DNA from: Pseudomonadota bacterium
GTDB lineage: Bacteria > SAR324 > XYD2-FULL-50-16 > JAHJRI01
Reading direction: 5' to 3'
Assembly: GCA_022360105.1 (NCBI GenBank)
Contig: JAKSDL010000796.1
Location: 1 to 26,306, forward strand
DNA: 26,306 nt
Below, piece after piece: positions 21,444 to 26,306 of the stretch. Position numbers and translations under genes: made by a program. A model generated the notes under the pieces. It saw only the letters and a list, made by a program, of their open reading frames with translations. It had not been told where the DNA came from and did no database searches. Position 1 is the first letter of the stretch. Each line of letters begins with the position of its first letter.

Positions 21444-22426
21444 TGAGCGAAACCATATTAGCTGTAAATGACCTGGTTGTTGATATCCCTACCAGAAAAG
21501 GCGTTTTGAGACCTGTCGATAACGTCAGTTTAGACATTAAAAAGGGTGAGATTTTAGGTGTCGTCGGCGAAAGTGGGGCCGGAAAATCGATGACGGGCAA
21601 CGCCGTTATCGGTTTATTGGATCCACCCGCCCATATCGCCAGTGGAGAAATATTATTAAAAGAACGACCTATTCAGAATCTGCCAAAAAAGGAGATACAG
21701 AAGATAAGAGGAAAAGAGATCGGCATGGTTTTCCAGGATCCTCTCACTTCACTAAATCCTCTAATACCAATAGGTGAGCAACTCTCTGAGACGATCCGAA
21801 CCCATTTGCCTGTTGATAAAAACACTGCAGATAAAAAAGCATTGGAAGCTTTGGATGAGGTTGGTATTCCTGCTGCTGCCAGTAGAATCAACAGTTATCC
21901 TCATCAGTTTTCCGGAGGAATGAGACAGCGGGTTGTGATTGCCCTGGCATTATGTGCCGAACCTTCCCTGGTTATTGCCGACGAGCCAACAACCGCGCTT
22001 GACGTATCGGTTCAAGCTCAAATCATATCGCTGTTAAAACAACTATGCCGGGAACGGGGAACAGCCGTCATGCTTATTACTCATGATATGGGTGTGATTG
22101 CCGAAGCCGCCAATCGAGTTGCCGTGATGTATGCAGGAAGACTTGTCGAACTGGGTCCTGTGGAAAAGGTTTTAACCACTCCGGAACAGCCCTATACACA
22201 AGGTTTAATGGCTTCAACCCCATTGGCTTCCGCAGGAATGGAAAGACTTAACCAGATACCAGGGTCCATGCCGACGCTTGGGGCACTTCCAACCGGATGT
22301 GCGTTTCATCCACGCTGTGAGTTTGCTTTTGATAAATGTCGTACAGATCCTTACCCAACCTTGAGCAATTGCAATGGCAGGGCTGCATGCTGGCTAGTAA
22401 CAGAACATTCGGAGCAGAGACAATGA
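21443..22426 (+). CDS. Oligopeptide-type ABC ATPase, DppD-like
   Basis: 327 residues. Walker A GESGAGKS, Q-loop VFQDPLTSLNP, signature FSGGMRQRVVIALAL, Walker B LVIADEPTTALDV, then ITHDMGVIAE. The C-terminal oligopeptide/HPY extension has the cysteine cluster GCAFHPRCEFAFDKC ... AACW found in this subfamily, thought to hold an Fe-S or metal site. It pairs with the following ATPase to drive import. Coupled to both neighbours by overlaps. Confidence 0.95.
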   Translation: MSETILAVNDLVVDIPTRKGVLRPVDNVSLDIKKGEILGVVGESGAGKSMTGNAVIGLLDPPAHIASGEILLKERPIQNLPKKEIQKIRGKEIGMVFQDPLTSLNPLIPIGEQLSETIRTHLPVDKNTADKKALEALDEVGIPAAASRINSYPHQFSGGMRQRVVIALALCAEPSLVIADEPTTALDVSVQAQIISLLKQLCRERGTAVMLITHDMGVIAEAANRVAVMYAGRLVELGPVEKVLTTPEQPYTQGLMASTPLASAGMERLNQIPGSMPTLGALPTGCAFHPRCEFAFDKCRTDPYPTLSNCNGRAACWLVTEHSEQRQ

Positions 22427-23385
22427 GCACTTTAGTTAAAATTACCAATCTGACCCGAGTTTTCGATGTCTCAAAACCCTGGTTGAACCGGGTGATTGAA
22501 AGGTTGCCAGTGGCTCTCCTCAAGGCAGTGTCCGACGTCAGCCTGGATGTAACTGAAAAAAGCGTCTATGCATTGGTTGGCGAAAGTGGATCAGGGAAAT
22601 CGACCATAGGCAAGATTGTGGTCGGCTTGCAGCCCCCCACCGAAGGGTCTGTTGAAATTGAAGGCGTAGACCTGGCCAGAGAAAAGGATGAATCGTTGGT
22701 AAAAAAAATCCGTAGCGATATCCAGATGATTTTTCAGGATCCCTTTGCCAGTTTAAATCCGCGATGGCGGGTCAAAAGCATCATCGAAGAGCCGGTCAAG
22801 GCTTTGGGCGGCAATACCGAAGGTGTGTCCGAACGTTTGCTGGAATTGGTAGGCCTGTCAAAAGATGATGCCAACAAGTATCCCCATGAGTTTTCCGGTG
22901 GTCAGCGTCAGAGAATTTGTGTCGCCAGGGCATTGTCTTCCGAACCCAAGTTGATCGTATGCGATGAGCCAACATCTGCTTTGGACGTTTCTGTGCAGGC
23001 CCAGGTTCTGAATTTAATGAGTGACTTGAAAGATCAACTTGGACTGACTTACCTGTTTATCAGCCATGATTTGACGGTTGTGCGACATATGGCTGATAAA
23101 ATAGGGGTGCTTTACCTGGGTCGTCTGGTTGAAGAAGCACCAACAGAGGTATTGTTCTCAAATCCTCAACATCCCTACACACAGATGCTTTTTGATGCAG
23201 CGCCAAAGCTTGACAGTTTCGGCCGTGAAGTGGCTCCTCCCCAGGGGGAAATACCGGATCCGATCAATCCGCCAAGCGGATGTGCCTATCATCCTCGCTG
23301 CCCAAAGGCAATAGATCTTTGCAAATCGGAACGACCAAGACTGGAAGAAAAGCACGATCGTCGTGTCGCCTGCCATCTGGTTTGA
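22423..23385 (+). CDS. Oligopeptide-type ABC ATPase, DppF-like
   Basis: 320 residues. Walker A GESGSGKST, Q-loop IFQDPFASLNPRWR, signature FSGGQRQRICVARAL, Walker B LIVCDEPTSALDV, SHDLTVVRHMADK. The C-terminal cluster GCAYHPRCPKAIDLC ... VACHLV repeats the subfamily cysteine pattern. Start at ATG 22423, overlapping the upstream TGA as ATGA; an extension to 22336 runs inside the upstream gene and is rejected. Last gene of the importer operon. Confidence 0.95.
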   Translation: MSTLVKITNLTRVFDVSKPWLNRVIERLPVALLKAVSDVSLDVTEKSVYALVGESGSGKSTIGKIVVGLQPPTEGSVEIEGVDLAREKDESLVKKIRSDIQMIFQDPFASLNPRWRVKSIIEEPVKALGGNTEGVSERLLELVGLSKDDANKYPHEFSGGQRQRICVARALSSEPKLIVCDEPTSALDVSVQAQVLNLMSDLKDQLGLTYLFISHDLTVVRHMADKIGVLYLGRLVEEAPTEVLFSNPQHPYTQMLFDAAPKLDSFGREVAPPQGEIPDPINPPSGCAYHPRCPKAIDLCKSERPRLEEKHDRRVACHLV

Positions 23386-23422
23386 ATAAAACGTTATCCG
23401 TTTTCTCTTTTATCAGCCAGGA

Positions 23423-23453
23423 AGGGTCAGACCCAATGTCATTTTGTTGAAAG
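23423..23453. repeat. GGGTCAGACCC-type dispersed repeat
   Basis: GGGTCAGACCC followed by CATTTTGTTGAAAG; a diverged inverted copy of 5758-5786. It lies in the 136-base gap between two convergent genes. Confidence 0.4.
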
Positions 23454-23486
23454 AAGCGGTGCCGGGTGTGATCCTGAATGACTGTG

Positions 23487-23506
23487 AAGGCTCTGTCAGA
23501 GTCCTT
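23487..23506. terminator. Hairpin between convergent genes
   Basis: AAGG-CTCTG-T-CAGAG-T-CCTT forms a short strong stem with a one-base bulge. No T-run follows, so its role as a bidirectional terminator is weakly supported. Confidence 0.3.
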
Positions 23507-23521
23507 GATAAACCCAATTCC

Positions 23522-24475
<954 letters not shown>

Positions 24476-24547
24476 GGTCTCGTCTCCTTTCCGGACACTT
24501 TTAAACATCTTGATCAGTGTTTTCAGAAACTTTGGTTACTTGATTGT

Positions 24548-24952
24548 TTATGAACCGACCCAATTTTCATGAACAAGCCCCGGTACTCGGGAAAACTCTT
24601 TTTCATTGTTTGTAACTAGAATTAATCCGGAACACCTTGCATGACCCGCAATCATCATATCGTAAGGATCAATCGGTTTACCGATACGATCCAACTCGGC
24701 TCTAATTTGACCAAAATGGTATGCAGCTTTGGTATCAAAAGGAAGCACCTCAAGGCGAGCAACCATGGCCTCTATATCCGCCAAATTACGCTCGACTTGC
24801 TGGGAATGCTCGGCACCAAACACTAACTCACCTAACGTCACTGTAGATATGCAAAGCTGCTCATTATGAAGATTGAAAAGCTTCCGAATCTGCTCAGGAC
24901 GGTTTTTAATTGTGTAAATTACAATGTTTGTATCCAACATATATTTAAGCAT
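24548..24952 (-). CDS. vapC: PIN-domain ribonuclease toxin VapC
   Basis: 134 residues. The PIN acidic residues are visible: Asp7 (YMLDTNIVIY), Glu42 (TLGELVFGA) and Asp98 (IDPYDMMIAGHA), followed by LVTNNEKEFSRVPGL. Such toxins cut specific RNAs when the antitoxin is degraded. The ATG overlaps the vapB stop by one base (TAATG). Confidence 0.93.
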   Translation of the reverse strand: MLKYMLDTNIVIYTIKNRPEQIRKLFNLHNEQLCISTVTLGELVFGAEHSQQVERNLADIEAMVARLEVLPFDTKAAYHFGQIRAELDRIGKPIDPYDMMIAGHARCSGLILVTNNEKEFSRVPGLVHENWVGS

Positions 24953-25188
24953 TACAAACTCTCCCGAATTTGATCTTCAGGCTGCCCTCGTTTATCCATA
25001 AAATCAGGAGAAACACCGGGAGATGCGAACCATTCATCCCAGGATTTTCCGGCCGGAGTAATGATACGCTTGTTTCCAATTGCAGTTATTTCAACGTCTT
25101 TTATAGATTCAGGGAATGCTATTGATTTAGGTAAGCGTACTGCCTGACTTCGATTACTTTTAAATATTTTTGTATGTACAGTTGTCAT
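24952..25188 (-). CDS. vapB: Antitoxin VapB, AbrB/MazE-type DNA-binding fold
   Basis: 78 residues. The N-terminal swapped-hairpin pattern TTVHTKIFKSNRSQAVRLPK is typical of VapB, and the acidic C-terminal tail would wrap the toxin. GGAG precedes the ATG. It neutralises VapC and, with it, normally represses its own promoter. Confidence 0.92.
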   Translation of the reverse strand: MTTVHTKIFKSNRSQAVRLPKSIAFPESIKDVEITAIGNKRIITPAGKSWDEWFASPGVSPDFMDKRGQPEDQIRESL

Positions 25189-25224
25189 GATTTAGTCTCC
25201 ATTTTAATGTCATTCTTACTAAAG

Positions 25225-25253
25225 ACTATAAAAGTAATCTTGGGATATGTCAA
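25225..25253 (-). promoter_or_regulatory. Promoter of vapBC
   Basis: On the minus strand TTGACA (25253-25248), a 17-base spacer, TATAGT (25230-25225): near-perfect sigma-70 consensus, with the start about 30 bases before vapB. No clear operator palindrome was found by eye. The remaining 25254-25411 shows no gene. Confidence 0.75.
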
Positions 25254-25411
25254 TGGGATATATATTTATCACTTGAACCTGACGACTGAAATAATCAATC
25301 GCTACAGTTCGCTTTGTTAGCTATATCAAATCCCGACATACGCTATCATTAGCTTTGCCATTATACAGGCGGTGCAAATTCCGGTTGACACCAAAGCATA
25401 ACAACAAAAAC

Positions 25412-26306
25412 TCAACCCTTATAAAACTCAAGATCCGGGCCGGCAAAAGGGGCCATCGCGTTGATTCGTTTCTGGAGTTCGGCCTGGTTCCAGTTCCAGG
25501 TTTTGCGTGCAATGGCAGCATTTTGCGAAACCTGCCGGACATTCTGCATACCACTGACAAGGGTAGTGACCGGCAACGACCACACAAATCCAAAGGCCTC
25601 CTCTACGGAAAGTACAGACGGTATCGCCGGTTTGACAGAAACATGGGTCCGACGCCACCCTTGGTTTCCACCGAAGAAACGTCCATAGGCCAGCGTTTTC
25701 ATCGCCAGCACGCCAATGCCTGCTTCCACACATTTGGGGACCACATGGGTGACGAAACTCTCGAAATGCGGATCAGCAGGGTTGACCGGCATTTGTGAGG
25801 CTGTCATCTTCACACCTCGTTTTTTGACTTCCTCAAGCATCTTGAGGTGGGCCTTATATGAAGTATGGCCGGTGAATCCGATGTATTTCACTTTGCCCTT
25901 GCTCTGGGCCTCAAGCAGAGCATCGAGTACTCCATTTTGTACACCATTTTCAACATCTCCCGGACTTGTGAGGGCATGCACTTGCCATAAATCAACATAA
26001 TCGGTTTTCATGCGTGAAAGAGAGTTATCGAGATCCTTCAGGGCCCCCTGTTTATCCCTGGCCAAGGTTTTGGTCATGATGAAAGCAACATCTCTATACT
26101 TGGGAGTGAGGAATTGTCCATAGCGTTCCTCTGCTATGCCGCCGCTATACAGGGGAGCATTATCGAAGAATCGTACTCCTTCTTCCAGAGCTTTTTCTAT
26201 AATCGCCTGCGAGTTTTTTTCCGAACCACTACCCATATGGTCTCCACCAACGCCCATATTAGTCACAACCGGTCCTGATGCGCCAAGCCTGCGTAAGGGC
26301 AGCAAT
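25412..26306 (-). CDS. Aldo/keto reductase, 5' end cut by window
   Basis: About 298 residues are visible, starting in LLPLRRLGASGPVVTNMGVG, so the N-terminus (possibly with a signal sequence) lies beyond the window. The catalytic set is present: Asp and Tyr in FFDNAPLYSGG, Lys in TKTLARD and His in LWQVHAL. It differs from the aldo/keto reductase at 23522-24475 in having a VNPADPHFESFV segment and a C-terminus LVSGMQNVRQVSQNAAIA, so it is not a recent duplicate. Probable NADPH-dependent oxidoreductase, substrate unknown. Confidence 0.9.
   Translation of the reverse strand, partial: LLPLRRLGASGPVVTNMGVGGDHMGSGSEKNSQAIIEKALEEGVRFFDNAPLYSGGIAEERYGQFLTPKYRDVAFIMTKTLARDKQGALKDLDNSLSRMKTDYVDLWQVHALTSPGDVENGVQNGVLDALLEAQSKGKVKYIGFTGHTSYKAHLKMLEEVKKRGVKMTASQMPVNPADPHFESFVTHVVPKCVEAGIGVLAMKTLAYGRFFGGNQGWRRTHVSVKPAIPSVLSVEEAFGFVWSLPVTTLVSGMQNVRQVSQNAAIARKTWNWNQAELQKRINAMAPFAGPDLEFYKG

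Overview
The window (about 26.3 kb, moderate GC) comes from a Gram-negative bacterium. It has Sec signal peptides, a lipoprotein with an LSAC lipobox, sigma-54 control and a periplasmic ZnuA. Gene content would fit a Desulfobacterota or SAR324-type deltaproteobacterium, but nothing in the window fixes the taxon. I see no rRNA, tRNA or CRISPR array.

Left part (1-5300). A truncated family-5 ABC solute-binding protein (minus strand) has a cobalamin riboswitch with its own promoter and an intrinsic terminator far upstream; the 540 bases between terminator and gene hold no recognisable gene. Next comes a minus-strand set: an FAD/NAD(P) oxidoreductase ending in a four-cysteine tail, a 64-residue four-cysteine protein, and a short FeoB-like GTPase/permease with no FeoA. 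I cannot match this set to a described system and treat it as the best candidate for a new metal-handling cassette.

Centre (5300-13990). This is a zinc-limitation locus: a COG0523 (CobW/ZigA-type) GTPase with a cysteine-free ribosomal protein L33; a divergent Fur-family regulator; znuA-znuC-znuB followed by a second Fur-family regulator; and a divergent COG0701 permease plus TIGR03943 pair. Four palindromes of the form TGC(A/G)A-N5/6-TTGCA lie in the two divergent intergenic regions. Two of them supply the -35 hexamer of a sigma-70 promoter with the same layout (TTGCA(A/T)-N17-TATACT). The 300-base gap between znuA and znuC holds remains of a small Cys/His-rich protein with two one-base shifts, both at A5 tracts.

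Right-centre (13990-17300). A GAF-AAA+-Fis sigma-54 activator is divergent from a membrane protein and a transglutaminase-like lipoprotein. The intergenic region holds a 21-bp perfect inverted repeat, three copies of a 16-bp palindromic motif at upstream-activator distances, and a GG-N10-GC promoter, which moves the start of the membrane protein gene to 15799.

Right part (17300-26306). A complete Dpp/Opp-type ABC importer (binding protein, two permeases, two ATPases) is followed on the minus strand by an aldo/keto reductase, a VapBC toxin-antitoxin pair with a strong promoter, and a second aldo/keto reductase cut by the window edge. Dispersed repeats (GGGTCAG-type and nested inverted repeats) fill several gaps.
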